A stretch of 64,000 nt of DNA. Origin: Massilia sp. MS-15. Its GTDB lineage: Bacteria > Pseudomonadota > Gammaproteobacteria > Burkholderiales > Burkholderiaceae_D. The notes under the pieces were generated by a model that was not told the origin of the DNA, did not search any database, and saw nothing but the letters and a program-made list of their open reading frames with translations. The position numbers and the translations under genes are program-made. The stretch lies in the NCBI RefSeq assembly GCF_020176695.1, contig NZ_JAIWIA010000013.1:124001-188000 (forward strand). The letters are read 5' to 3'. How positions within the stretch are numbered: the first letter of the stretch is position 1; the number at the start of each line of letters is the position of its first letter. Below, one piece after another: positions 49,961 through 58,749 of this stretch.

Positions 49961-50062
49961 CCTGCTTCCCGCCGGTTCAAAGGATGGGGATTATAGCAAG
50001 GCACTGCCACCCGGCATCGCTTCCGCGTTATCATTCCGGCATTGCCACTGCCGGGTTCGTCC

Positions 50063-50773
50063 ATGCATCTTCGCTCCGTGCTGTCCGTTGTCCTGCTGCT
50101 CTGCGCCGCCGCCAGCCATGCCGCGCCCCAGGCCGTTCCCGACACCCTGGCCCAGCGCCTGCTGGCCTGCACTTCCTGCCATGCGCGCGTGGACGCGCGC
50201 GGCAATCCGGTCAACGACGCCTACTTCCCGCGCCTGCAGGGCAAGCCGGCCGGCTACTTGTATAACCAGCTGCAGAACTTCCGCGCCGGACGGCGCCAGT
50301 ATCCGCTCATGACCTACCTGGTCGAACACCTGCCCGACGCCTACCTGCGCGAGATCGCCGGCCACTTCGCCAGCCAGGCGCCGGCGCCGCATGCCGCCGA
50401 AGCGGCAGGCATGGCTGCCTCGCAGCTGGAGCGCGGCCGCCAGCTCGTGCTGCAGGGCGACCGCGCGCGCGGCATCCCGGCCTGCGTGGCCTGCCACGGC
50501 CAGCGCCTGACCGGGGTCGAGCCGGCCATCCCCGGGCTGCTCGGCCTGCCGCGCGACTACGTCAACGCCCAGTTCGGGGCCTGGCGCAACGGCACCCGCC
50601 GTGCCCATGCGCCCGACTGCATGGCCGCGATCACGGCGCGCCTCGGGCTGGACGAAGTGAACGCCGTCTCGGGCTGGCTCGCGGCGCAGCCGCTGCCGGC
50701 CGACCCGCGTCCCGCCGCCGCCATCGCGCGGCCCCTGCCCCTGGCCTGCGGCAGCGCCCCGGAGCAGCCATGA
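50063..50773 (+). CDS. Diheme cytochrome c (c4-like), exported
   Basis: A 236-residue periplasmic cytochrome with a signal peptide (cut after SHA near residue 20) and two heme-attachment sites, CTSCH and CVACH, in tandem c-type domains as in cytochrome c4. ATG 50063 is used; a TTG at 50042 lies in the same frame. Cytochrome c4 proteins pass electrons to terminal oxidases or accept them from dehydrogenases. The stop overlaps the start of the triheme cytochrome gene by four bases (ATGA), so both are co-translated. Confidence 0.9.
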   Translation: MHLRSVLSVVLLLCAAASHAAPQAVPDTLAQRLLACTSCHARVDARGNPVNDAYFPRLQGKPAGYLYNQLQNFRAGRRQYPLMTYLVEHLPDAYLREIAGHFASQAPAPHAAEAAGMAASQLERGRQLVLQGDRARGIPACVACHGQRLTGVEPAIPGLLGLPRDYVNAQFGAWRNGTRRAHAPDCMAAITARLGLDEVNAVSGWLAAQPLPADPRPAAAIARPLPLACGSAPEQP

Positions 50774-52047
50774 AGCGCCTCACCCTGCTCGCTTCCCTTG
50801 CCGCGGCGGCTGCCGTCGCCGCCGTCGCCGCGGTTGCCATCGCTTGGCCGCGCGAGGAATTCATCCCGGCCGGTTCGCCCGCCGCTTGGGCCGCCACGCC
50901 CGACAACATCGCACGCGGCGCCTACCTGGCCAGGGCCGGCGACTGCGTGGCCTGCCACACGGCGCGCGGCGGCGCCGAGTATGCCGGCGGGCGCGCGCTC
51001 GACACGCCCTTCGGACGCCTGTACGGCCCGAACCTGACACCCGACCCGGAGACCGGCATCGGCCGCTGGTCGGCCGACGACTTCTGGAACGCCCTGCACA
51101 ACGGCAAGTCGCGCGACGGGCGACTGCTCTACCCGGCCTTCCCGTACACGCACTACACCCGGGTCGCGCGCGCCGACGCGGATGCGCTGTACGCCTATTT
51201 CAGGAGCCTGGCTCCGGTGCGCCAGCCGAACCGGCCGCACGAACTGGGCTTTCCCTACGACCAGCAGGCGCTGCTGGCGGGCTGGCGCCTGCTCTACTTC
51301 CGGCCCGGGACCTTCGCCCCGCAGCCGGCGCGCGGCGCCGAATGGAACCGCGGCGCCTACCTGGTCGAGGGCCTGGGCCACTGCAGCGCATGCCACAGCA
51401 CGCGCAACCGTCTCGGCGCGACTGGCGACACCCTGTCGGGCGGCCTGATGCCGACCATCGGCTGGTACGCGCCCTCGCTCACCGCAAGCGGCGAAGCGGG
51501 ACTGGGCGATTGGGACAAGGAGCACATCGTGGCCCTGCTCCAGACCGGCGTATCGCCGCGCGGCACGGCCACCGGCCCGATGGCCGAAGTGGTGGCGCGC
51601 AGCCTGCAGCACCTGGCGCGCGCCGACCTGGAGGCGATGGCCACCTACCTGCAGGCGCTGCCGTCCACCGGTACCCCGCCGGCGGACAGCGGCGCGCGCG
51701 CGCCGGAGCCGCTGCTGGCCGAGGGACGCCGCCTGTACGCGGCGCACTGCGCGGCTTGCCACGGCGAGGACGGCAAGGGCAAGGCGCCCGCCTACCCGCC
51801 GCTGGCCGGCAACCGCGCGGTGACGCTCACCCCGGCCGTGAACGCGATCCGCACCGTGCTCCACGGCGGCTTCCCGCCCGGCACCGCGGGCAACCCGCGT
51901 CCCTACGGCATGCCGCCCTTCGGCCACGAGCTGGACGACACCCAGGTCGCGGCACTGCTGACCTATGTGCGCGCCAGCTGGGGCAACGCGGCGGCGCCGG
52001 TGGCGGCGCCGGAGGTCAACCGCTACCGCAGCGTGCCGCTCGACTGA
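50770..52047 (+). CDS. Triheme cytochrome c (alcohol-dehydrogenase cytochrome-subunit type)
   Basis: A 425-residue exported protein with an Ala-rich N-terminal membrane anchor or signal (about 4-26) and three heme sites, CVACH (about 58), CSACH (about 204) and CAACH (about 328). The three-domain layout and segments such as GPNLTPDPETGIGRWS match the cytochrome c subunit of membrane alcohol, aldehyde and gluconate dehydrogenases. No flavin or quinoprotein dehydrogenase subunit lies nearby, so its electron donor must be encoded elsewhere or be different. It is coupled to the c4-like gene. Confidence 0.92.
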   Translation: MKRLTLLASLAAAAAVAAVAAVAIAWPREEFIPAGSPAAWAATPDNIARGAYLARAGDCVACHTARGGAEYAGGRALDTPFGRLYGPNLTPDPETGIGRWSADDFWNALHNGKSRDGRLLYPAFPYTHYTRVARADADALYAYFRSLAPVRQPNRPHELGFPYDQQALLAGWRLLYFRPGTFAPQPARGAEWNRGAYLVEGLGHCSACHSTRNRLGATGDTLSGGLMPTIGWYAPSLTASGEAGLGDWDKEHIVALLQTGVSPRGTATGPMAEVVARSLQHLARADLEAMATYLQALPSTGTPPADSGARAPEPLLAEGRRLYAAHCAACHGEDGKGKAPAYPPLAGNRAVTLTPAVNAIRTVLHGGFPPGTAGNPRPYGMPPFGHELDDTQVAALLTYVRASWGNAAAPVAAPEVNRYRSVPLD

Positions 52048-52070
52048 AGTAGCACGGCTGCGGGACGCGC

Positions 52071-52850
52071 CTAGTCGATCAGGGTCTTGACCATCACCCG
52101 CCCGTCCGGCATCGGGCTTTCCTGGCGCAGCATCAGCTGGCTGCCCTTGGCGAACCAGAAGGTCGATTCGCTGCCGGGACGGTTGTAGTCGGTCTTCACC
52201 ACCCAGCACTCGACCGGTCCGGCAGGACCGGCGATGGTGGCCGAGCCGGTCACGCGGAAGCTGTAGCGCTGCGGCGCCGACGGGCCGCCCGGATGGTAGA
52301 AGTTGATGCGCGCATCGTAGTCCTCCGTCAGCGGCAGCGCCTGCAGGAATTCGATGTCGGTCTCGAAATTGTAGGTGGGCTCGTTCGTGGCCACGACCAG
52401 GTCCTTGTGGGCGTTGTCGGCCAGCTCGCGCATGCCGGTGATGCGCTCGGGCGCGAACACGAAGCCTTCGACCAGGCGCTTGCCATCGCGCTCGCTGATG
52501 CGCTCGTGGGTCAGCGGCCGGAAGCTTTCCGGCTCGAACCAGGAGTCGAGCGTGCGCGTGGACAGTGCCGGCCACACGCCGTCCCAGCGCTGCACCACGC
52601 GCATCAGGCGCCTGCCGCCACGTTCCTCGAAGCGGATCTCGCGGGTCCAGATGTCGATCGGCTGGTTCTTCGTCCCTTCCGCGCCGGCGGCCGGGGTGCG
52701 CATGAAGCGCAGGTAATGGTGGGTGCCCGGCTTGAGCAGGCTGAAGCGCGGCAAGGGCTTGCCGACCTCGAGCTGCTCGACGGCGGCCCGGGAGGACAGG
52801 GACAGGCTGGCAAGGAAAATGGCCACGAGGGCCAGGGCAGGAAGACGCAT
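52071..52850 (-). CDS. Exported protein of unknown function (DUF3108-like)
   Basis: A 259-residue protein with a signal peptide (cut near SRAAVEQ). The C-terminal half has PVECWVVKTDYNRPGSESTFWFAKGSQLMLRQ, spanning about residues 205-240, which resembles the beta-rich DUF3108 family of periplasmic proteins. No enzyme motif is visible. It converges with the cytochrome operon (stops 23 bases apart) and is separated by 89 bases from a lipoprotein gene of the same strand. Function is unknown. Confidence 0.7.
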   Translation of the reverse strand: MRLPALALVAIFLASLSLSSRAAVEQLEVGKPLPRFSLLKPGTHHYLRFMRTPAAGAEGTKNQPIDIWTREIRFEERGGRRLMRVVQRWDGVWPALSTRTLDSWFEPESFRPLTHERISERDGKRLVEGFVFAPERITGMRELADNAHKDLVVATNEPTYNFETDIEFLQALPLTEDYDARINFYHPGGPSAPQRYSFRVTGSATIAGPAGPVECWVVKTDYNRPGSESTFWFAKGSQLMLRQESPMPDGRVMVKTLID

Positions 52851-52939
52851 GAAGACTCCACTTCGGACAGGAGCGCAGAGTATCGGCCAGCGCCGCTTGT
52901 CATGGCAACAAGAAAAGGATATGCATGCCAGCGCACAGC

Positions 52940-53755
52940 TCAGCCGCCGTGGCTCCTGTCCTGCGCCGGCGCCGGCGCCGTCACGATCCAGCCATCGAGC
53001 GTGGCGCGCGCGGCGCGCATCACGCTGGCCGACTTGCGCAGCACCTTGCCCGGCCCGAAGTCGAACATCGCATGCGCGCCCGGCCGCCAGCGCCAGTAGC
53101 CGCGGCAGGAATACGCGACCTCGACGTCCGGCAGCTGCGCCACCGGATGGCCGACGAAGTCATGGTCGCCGCAGCTGAAGGAGGTGACGTACGCGCTGTC
53201 GTCCACGATCTCGAAGCGCGGCCAGAAGGCCAGCACGGGCGCGTCCGGCTTGGCCTGCGCCCACTGCGGGCACATGCGCAAGCCCAGTTCCGGGTAATGA
53301 TGGACCGGTGTCTTCGCCGCGCAGGTATAAGGCCGGTAGGGCGCGGTGTCCATCGCGGGCGGCCTGAAGCTCAGGGCGAGCCTGAGCGTGTCGTAGCGCT
53401 CGGGCCAGGCGATGCCGGCCCGGCTCCGGTCCTTCGGCTCGTGCGGAATGGGCAGCAGGCGTCCGCCGATCCAGGCGAAGTCCAGGATCATCGATTCCAC
53501 CTCGCAGCGCGCGTTATAGGTGGTTTCGAACGCCGACACGTCGGTCCATGCCGGCACCGCGAACCGGAAGCCGGCCGCGGTGGCATACACAAAATCCTCG
53601 CCGGCCGGCTGGCGGCACGCCGCATGGGTGCGCAACTTGCGCTCCATCGACTGGCTGGGCGATTCGCGCTCCTTGCAGGCGGCCAGCAGGCAGGCTGCCA
53701 GCAGGAGCGCGGCGCTACACCATGTCGGCAAAGCCGATCCGGTCGGTGGTCGCAT
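52940..53755 (-). CDS. Putative lipoprotein of unknown function
   Basis: A 271-residue product with a lipoprotein signal: a hydrophobic stretch ending in LLAAC (Cys27, with an alternative LLAAC at Cys22). The mature part has six or more Cys residues and no recognised fold or motif. ATG 53755 is used because GAGG lies nine bases upstream; ATG 53764 sits directly on it. The first 41 bases overlap the end of the PilT-type gene in another frame, so the two may be expressed together. Its role is unknown; a link with pili is only suggested by the overlap. Confidence 0.65.
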   Translation of the reverse strand: MRPPTGSALPTWCSAALLLAACLLAACKERESPSQSMERKLRTHAACRQPAGEDFVYATAAGFRFAVPAWTDVSAFETTYNARCEVESMILDFAWIGGRLLPIPHEPKDRSRAGIAWPERYDTLRLALSFRPPAMDTAPYRPYTCAAKTPVHHYPELGLRMCPQWAQAKPDAPVLAFWPRFEIVDDSAYVTSFSCGDHDFVGHPVAQLPDVEVAYSCRGYWRWRPGAHAMFDFGPGKVLRKSASVMRAARATLDGWIVTAPAPAQDRSHGG

Positions 53756-54836
53756 TGCGCGCATCCTCGACCCGCACCTTGTGCGCGGCCAGCAGGCGCT
53801 CGAGCGCCGCGTTCATGGTGTGGCAACCCGGATCGCGTCCCAGGTTCATGTGGGCACGGATGGCGCCCACGTCGCCCGCCTCCAGCATGCGCATCACGGC
53901 CGGGCTGGGGGTCAGGCACTCGGTGGCGAGGTAGTAGCGGTTGTCCTCGCGCGACGGCAGCAGGGCCTGGCACAGCACTCCGCGCAGCGCGTGCGCCAGC
54001 GCCTGGGCCTGGGCTTCCGAATTGCCCAGCAGGCGCAGCATCTTCTGCAGGCCAAGTTCGGTGGAGCGCGCATGCAGGGTGGCCAGCACCAGCGGGCCGG
54101 ATTCGGCCAGGGCCAGGGCTTCCTGCGCCGTCTCGGCGTCGCGGATCTCGCCGATCACGATCACGTCCGGACGCTCGCGCAGCGCGTCCAGCGCGCCCAG
54201 GTAATAGCTGGCCACGTCCGCGTCCTCGCCCACTTCGCGCTGGGTGACAATGCATTTGCGCTGCGGGATCAGGGTCTCGACCGGGTCCTCGATGGTGATG
54301 ATGTGGCCCGAACGCTGCCGGTTGATCTCGTCGATGATCGAGGCGATGGTGGTCGACTTGCCCTGGCAGGTGTCGCCGATCACCAGCACCAGCCCGCTCG
54401 TCAGGCGCGCGAACTCCTGCTCGTCCGGCCACAGGCCCAGTTCCTCCAGCGCCAGCGGCTCCTTCGGGAAGCGCCGGATCACGCAGCCCAGGCGCTTCCT
54501 GCCCTGGAAGCTGAAGCAGTTGGCGCGGATGCGCGCGGTGTGCAGGTCGATCGAGCGGTCGAAAGCGCGCAGCGCGATGCGCTCGGACCAGTTGGGCTCG
54601 ATGACGTCGAAGAACTCTTCCAGCTCTTCGCGGGTGATCGGCGAATCGGTCACCGCCACCAGGCCCTTCGGCTGGCGCAGCATCAGCGGGCTGTTCTGGT
54701 GGATGATGATGTCCGAGAACACCAGGCGCGAATTCAGCAGGTGCAGGATCTGCTCGACCAGGGTCCCGAATACCGGGTGGTCTTCGTTCTCGATGTAGGA
54801 CAGGGTGGGAATCTGCGAGGACTGGTGGTATTCCAT
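53715..54836 (-). CDS. PilT/PilU-type twitching-motility ATPase, variant P-loop
   Basis: A 373-residue hexameric secretion-type ATPase. Walker A at residues 154-162 reads GDTCQGKST instead of the usual GxTGSGKST; the GK[ST] core is kept. The Asp box is IVIGEIRDAET and the His box is LVLATLHARST; the ending is close to PilU. Retraction ATPases of this group pull back type IV pili. No other pil genes are adjacent, and a lipoprotein gene overlaps its 3' end. The ATG 54836 start gives MEYHQSSQIP; the 100 bases upstream hold only an inverted repeat. Confidence 0.88.
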   Translation of the reverse strand: MEYHQSSQIPTLSYIENEDHPVFGTLVEQILHLLNSRLVFSDIIIHQNSPLMLRQPKGLVAVTDSPITREELEEFFDVIEPNWSERIALRAFDRSIDLHTARIRANCFSFQGRKRLGCVIRRFPKEPLALEELGLWPDEQEFARLTSGLVLVIGDTCQGKSTTIASIIDEINRQRSGHIITIEDPVETLIPQRKCIVTQREVGEDADVASYYLGALDALRERPDVIVIGEIRDAETAQEALALAESGPLVLATLHARSTELGLQKMLRLLGNSEAQAQALAHALRGVLCQALLPSREDNRYYLATECLTPSPAVMRMLEAGDVGAIRAHMNLGRDPGCHTMNAALERLLAAHKVRVEDARNATTDRIGFADMV

Positions 54837-54906
54837 CTGGCCGGCACGGTAAAAGTGGTTAAACGGTGCCGGCCATTATAGAACCATGCCTTTCCAAGAA
54901 ATTGCA

Positions 54907-54931
54907 AAACTGAAATAAAAATGTTCAGTTT
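54907..54931 (-). terminator. Possible weak terminator after the DMT transporter gene
   Basis: AAACTGAA and TTCAGTTT form an inverted repeat six bases beyond the transporter stop, with a T-rich loop and only a short T-run after it. It is a weak candidate. Confidence 0.35.
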
Positions 54932-54936
54932 GCCAT

Positions 54937-55410
54937 TCAGCGTCCGAAACCCGCAACGATGCGGTCGCCGAACAGGGTGATGGCCACGCCCAGCGCCACC
55001 ACGGCCGCGCCCAGCATCCGCACGTTCGACACCTTGCGCACCGCCATGTTGATCAGGCCGAAGTGGTCGATCGCCATCGAGGTGAGCAGCTGGCCGGCGA
55101 TCACCAGCACGATCAGGCTCAGCAGCCCGATGCGGGGCGCCAGGAACACGGTGCCGAACACGAAGGCGGCGCCCAGGAAGCCGCCGGCGAACTTCCAGGC
55201 CGGCTGGGTGGCCAGGGCCGCGAAGGTGGGGCCGAGGCCGCCGCGCGAGAGGGCGACGCCGGCCAGCACGATGGTGCCGCAGGCAAAGGACACCAGGGCG
55301 GCGACCACGGAATTGGCGCCGATCGAGGCGGCCAGCTGGGTGTTCACGGCGGCCTGGATCGACATGGCCATGCCGACACAGAAGGCCATCATCAGGAAAA
55401 TCAGGTTCAT
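54937..55410 (-). CDS. DMT-family inner-membrane transporter (DUF606/YdcZ type)
   Basis: A 157-residue protein with five hydrophobic helices, the size and pattern of the DUF606 (YdcZ) half-size drug/metabolite transporter family: a start rich in Met and Phe, MAMSIQAAVNTQLAASIG, and the central GGFLGAAFVFGTVFLAP. Half-size members work as dimers or pairs. The substrate is unknown. ATG 55410 is the first start of the hydrophobic frame; a longer frame to 56094 was rejected because it crosses the next gene. It is divergent from the DUF2807 gene. Confidence 0.8.
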   Translation of the reverse strand: MNLIFLMMAFCVGMAMSIQAAVNTQLAASIGANSVVAALVSFACGTIVLAGVALSRGGLGPTFAALATQPAWKFAGGFLGAAFVFGTVFLAPRIGLLSLIVLVIAGQLLTSMAIDHFGLINMAVRKVSNVRMLGAAVVALGVAITLFGDRIVAGFGR

Positions 55411-55626
55411 TGCGCTCTCCACCGGCAGGAACCGGGCCAAAAAGCGCACGATTCTAGTGCAATCCGGGCGTTCCGGATAGCCATGCGCCGCCCATCCCGG
55501 GCTGGCAGCCTGTCCCGCCAGCCTGCATTCTGGTGCGGCGACCCGGCAGTTTGTCGCATCCGGCGTGCGCCGGACGCCGTCTTTGCCTAGGATGCGGCCA
55601 TCGACAACACCCATGAGGAGACCACC

Positions 55627-56400
55627 ATGAGCACCCCTTCCTTCCTGCGCACCCTGGCCCTGCCGGCCGCCCTGGCCGCCGCCCTCGCCTGCGCCATGGT
55701 GCCGGCCGCGGCCGGCGGCTGGCCCTTCGGCGGCGAACAGGTGCAGGGCAGCGGGACCGTCAAGCGCCAGGTGCGCCAGGTCGCGCACTTCAACGGCCTC
55801 GCCTTCGAGATGCCGGGCAAGCTGGAACTGCGCCTGGGCGACAGCGAAGGCGTGACCATCGAGGCCGACGACAACCTGCTGCCGCTGGTCGAGACCGTCG
55901 TCGAGAACGGTACGCTGAAGATCCGTCCCACGAAGCGCAACATGAACCTGCGCACCAGGCACCTGAAGGTGGTGGTGCAGGCGCGCCAGATCGAGCGCCT
56001 GGCGCTGGGCGGCTCCGGTTCGATCGAGGCCGACAGCCTGCGCGCGCCGCGCCTGAATATCGACCTGGGCGGCTCGGGCGAGATCCACGTGCACAAGCTC
56101 GACAGCGATGCCGTGGCCGTGACCCTGGGCGGCAGCGGCGACTTCAAGGCCGGCGGCGGCAGCGCGCGCAAGCTGTCGGTGTCGATCGGCGGCTCCGGCA
56201 CGGTCGACATGGGCCGCGTGCAGTCGGATAGCGCCAGCATCAGCGTGGCCGGTTCGGGCGAGGCGACCGTGTGGGCGCGCAACGAGCTGAGCATGACCAT
56301 CGCCGGATCGGGCGACGTCAATTACTACGGCGACCCGCGCGTCAGCAAGTCGGTGGTGGGATCGGGGGATGCGCGCCGGATCGCCGCGGCGCCGCAGTAA
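55627..56400 (+). CDS. Exported DUF2807 (head GIN) adhesin-like protein
   Basis: A 257-residue exported protein with a signal peptide (about 1-30, cut near PAAAG) and a DUF2807 right-handed beta-helix. The repeated GGSGSIEAD, GGSGEIHVH, GGSGDFKAG and GGSGTVDMG turns are the family signature, ending with GSGDVNYYG. Members are thought to bind sugars or act as adhesins at the cell surface, but no activity is proven. GAGGAG lies seven bases before ATG 55627. It is convergent with the PCu(A)C gene. Confidence 0.88.
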   Translation: MSTPSFLRTLALPAALAAALACAMVPAAAGGWPFGGEQVQGSGTVKRQVRQVAHFNGLAFEMPGKLELRLGDSEGVTIEADDNLLPLVETVVENGTLKIRPTKRNMNLRTRHLKVVVQARQIERLALGGSGSIEADSLRAPRLNIDLGGSGEIHVHKLDSDAVAVTLGGSGDFKAGGGSARKLSVSIGGSGTVDMGRVQSDSASISVAGSGEATVWARNELSMTIAGSGDVNYYGDPRVSKSVVGSGDARRIAAAPQ

Positions 56401-56422
56401 GCCGCGGCGGCCCCGGTGCTTC

Positions 56423-56887
56423 CTAGTGGCCCTGGTGGCCGGCGCCGGCGCTGTAGCTGATCGGCCTGACCGGCACGCTGAGCTTCACGTCCTGGCGCTT
56501 GCCGGCCGCATCTTCCACCTGCAGGGTCAGGTCGACGCGCTCGCCTTCCTTCACCTGGCGCTGCAGGTCCATCAGCATGATGTGGTAGCCGCCGCTGGCC
56601 AGGTCGACCGGCTTCCCGGCCGGCAGGACGATCGCCTCGACCCGGCGCATGCGCATGGTCTGGCCGTCCATCGCCATCTCGTGCAGCTCGGCGCGGCCGG
56701 CCACGGCCGACTGCACGCCGACCAGGCGCGCCGGCGTGGCGGACTGCAGCCGCATGAAGGCGCCGGTCACTTTCTGGGCCGGCACGGTGGCGCGGATCCA
56801 GGGCTCGGTGACGCTCACCTGGGCGTGGACAAGGGAGGAAACGGCCAGCAGGCCGCCGGCGATCAGGGCAAGGAGGGGCGTTTTCAT
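56423..56887 (-). CDS. Periplasmic copper chaperone PCu(A)C
   Basis: A 154-residue exported protein with a signal peptide cut after VHA (residue 22). It holds the exact copper motif H-X10-M-X21-H-X-M: His69, Met80, His102 and Met104. The tail ends AGHQGH, which can add copper contacts. PCu(A)C proteins deliver Cu(I) to the CuA or CuB centre of cytochrome oxidases, often with Sco1. No Sco or cox gene is adjacent here. ATG 56887 is preceded by no strong ribosome site but fits the signal peptide. Confidence 0.94.
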   Translation of the reverse strand: MKTPLLALIAGGLLAVSSLVHAQVSVTEPWIRATVPAQKVTGAFMRLQSATPARLVGVQSAVAGRAELHEMAMDGQTMRMRRVEAIVLPAGKPVDLASGGYHIMLMDLQRQVKEGERVDLTLQVEDAAGKRQDVKLSVPVRPISYSAGAGHQGH

Positions 56888-56921
56888 GGCGCCGATTATA
56901 GTCCGAATCGGGGCGCGCGGC

Positions 56922-57464
56922 TCAGGGCGCGCCGCGCAGGAACTGGCGCTCGACCAGCACGGTATCGACGCCGTCGGTCAGCCACACCTGGCCATCCTGG
57001 ATCGTGCATTGCAGCTGCATGTTGCGCTTGGCCATCTTCTCCAGCTGGACGCTGGCCTCGTTCGGGATGTTGACCACGCCCACGTTCCTGGCGCGCTCGA
57101 TCTTGTTGGCGATGCCCTTGAACCAGATGTCGCTGGTGGCGCTGTAGCTGTACACCAGTACCCGTTCCGAGCGTCCGGCCGCCTTCAGCAGGCGCTTTTC
57201 GTCCGGCTGGCCGACCTCGAGCCACAGATCGATGGCGCCGGTCAGGTCCTTCTGCCACATGGCCGGTTCCTCGACGTCGAACAGGTCCTTGGTGAAGGCC
57301 AGCGCCGGATCCGCATGCAGCGCGAAGACCAGCACGCGGATCATCACCCGCTCCTCGGTCTCGGAGGGGTGGCGGGCGATGGTCAGGGCATGGTCGCCGT
57401 AGTAGTTGCGGTCCATGTCGGCGATCGACAGGTCGGCCTTGTAGATGGTTGCCTTGAGAGCCAT
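56922..57464 (-). CDS. yaeQ: YaeQ family protein
   Basis: A 180-residue protein matching the YaeQ family along its whole length: MALKATIYKADLSIADMDRNYY at the start, HPSETEERVMIRVLVFAL, DLWLEVGQPDEKRL and the C-terminal VWLTDGVDTVLVE. The fold is a PD-(D/E)XK-nuclease-like domain; E. coli YaeQ was first described as an RfaH suppressor, and the cellular function is unclear. ATG 57464 is the first start of the family N-terminus. It lies 34 bases upstream of the PCu(A)C gene on the same strand. Confidence 0.92.
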   Translation of the reverse strand: MALKATIYKADLSIADMDRNYYGDHALTIARHPSETEERVMIRVLVFALHADPALAFTKDLFDVEEPAMWQKDLTGAIDLWLEVGQPDEKRLLKAAGRSERVLVYSYSATSDIWFKGIANKIERARNVGVVNIPNEASVQLEKMAKRNMQLQCTIQDGQVWLTDGVDTVLVERQFLRGAP

Positions 57465-57580
57465 AGATGAATGCGGGTAAGGGCGCGGGTGGTGGATAGC
57501 CCGCTATTGTCGCACGCGTCCTGCCTGCATGGACAAGAGGCGGTATAGTCTCGTTGCCAAGAAACCCACGGAGACCAAGG

Positions 57581-58612
57581 ATGACCAACGCATTTCCCCC
57601 GAACCAGCAGTTCCGCCTCGCCGCCCGTCCGCTCGGCATGCCGCGCCACGAAGACTGGCAGTTCCACGAAGAAGCCGTCGCCGAGGCGCAGGACGGCGGC
57701 ATCGTGGTCAAGGTGCTGTACCTGTCGCTCGACCCGGCCATGCGCGGCTGGATGAACGAGGGCAAGTCCTACATCCGCCCGGTGGCGATCGGAGAAGTCA
57801 TGCGCGCCGGCGGGCTGGGCATCGTCGTGGCCTCGAAGTCGCCGCGCTTCCAGGAGGGCGACTACGTGGTCGGCGGCACCGGCGTGCAGCGCTACTGGTC
57901 CGGCCCGGCCGACGACAAGACCGCCGCCTTCACCCGGATCGACCCGGCGCTGGCGCCGCCCACGGCCTGGCTCAACACCCTCGGCATGCCCGGCATGACC
58001 GCCTTCTTCGGCCTGCGCGAAGTGGGCCAGCCGAAGGCCGGCGAGACGGTGGTGGTCTCGGGCGCGGCCGGCGCGGTCGGCATGACGGTCGGCCAGGTGG
58101 CAAAGAAGATGGGCTGCCGCGTGGTCGGCATCGCCGGCGGCGCGGACAAGTGCCGCTTTGTGGTCGAGCAGCTCGGCTTCGACGCCTGCATCGACTACAA
58201 GTCCGGTCCGGTACACGCCGGCCTGAAGGAACATTGCCCGCAGGGCGTGGACGTCTATTTCGACAACGTCGGCGGCGACATCCTGGACGCGGTCCTCACC
58301 CGCATCAACATGAAGGCGCGCATCGTGATCTGCGGCGCGATCTCGCAGTACAACGCCACCAGCCAGGTCAAGGGCCCCGCCAACTACCTGTCGCTGCTGG
58401 TGAACCGCGCACGCATGGAAGGCATGGTGGTGTTCGACTATGCGCCGCGCTATGCCGAAGGCGTGGCCACGCTGGCGCAATGGATGCAGGAGGGCAGCGT
58501 CAAGAGCATCGAATACGTCACCGAAGGCTTCGAGCGCTTTCCCGAGGCGCTCCTGATGCTGTTCGAGGGCAGGAACCTGGGCAAGCTGGTACTCAAGGTG
58601 GCCGAAGCCTGA
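57581..58612 (+). CDS. NADP-dependent oxidoreductase (CurA/MDR2 type)
   Basis: A 343-residue zinc-free medium-chain reductase. The NADPH-binding Rossmann motif is VVSGAAGAVGMTVGQVAKKMG with VYFDNVGGDILD and NATSQVKGPANY further on. The layout matches the leukotriene B4 / CurA double-bond reductase group, which reduces alpha,beta-unsaturated ketones with NADPH. GGAG lies seven bases before ATG 57581. It is divergent from yaeQ across 116 bases. The natural substrate is not known. Confidence 0.93.
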   Translation: MTNAFPPNQQFRLAARPLGMPRHEDWQFHEEAVAEAQDGGIVVKVLYLSLDPAMRGWMNEGKSYIRPVAIGEVMRAGGLGIVVASKSPRFQEGDYVVGGTGVQRYWSGPADDKTAAFTRIDPALAPPTAWLNTLGMPGMTAFFGLREVGQPKAGETVVVSGAAGAVGMTVGQVAKKMGCRVVGIAGGADKCRFVVEQLGFDACIDYKSGPVHAGLKEHCPQGVDVYFDNVGGDILDAVLTRINMKARIVICGAISQYNATSQVKGPANYLSLLVNRARMEGMVVFDYAPRYAEGVATLAQWMQEGSVKSIEYVTEGFERFPEALLMLFEGRNLGKLVLKVAEA

Positions 58613-58749
58613 AACCGGCCGGCACCAGGACGGCCGCCGTTCCCGGCGAAGGAACTAACGCTTCAGCCTCCTCTCTAAACGGCACGAGCGCAGCCATACG
58701 CGCTCGTTGCGATATCCAGGGCACATCCAGGGCACACAAGGAGAGCGAC

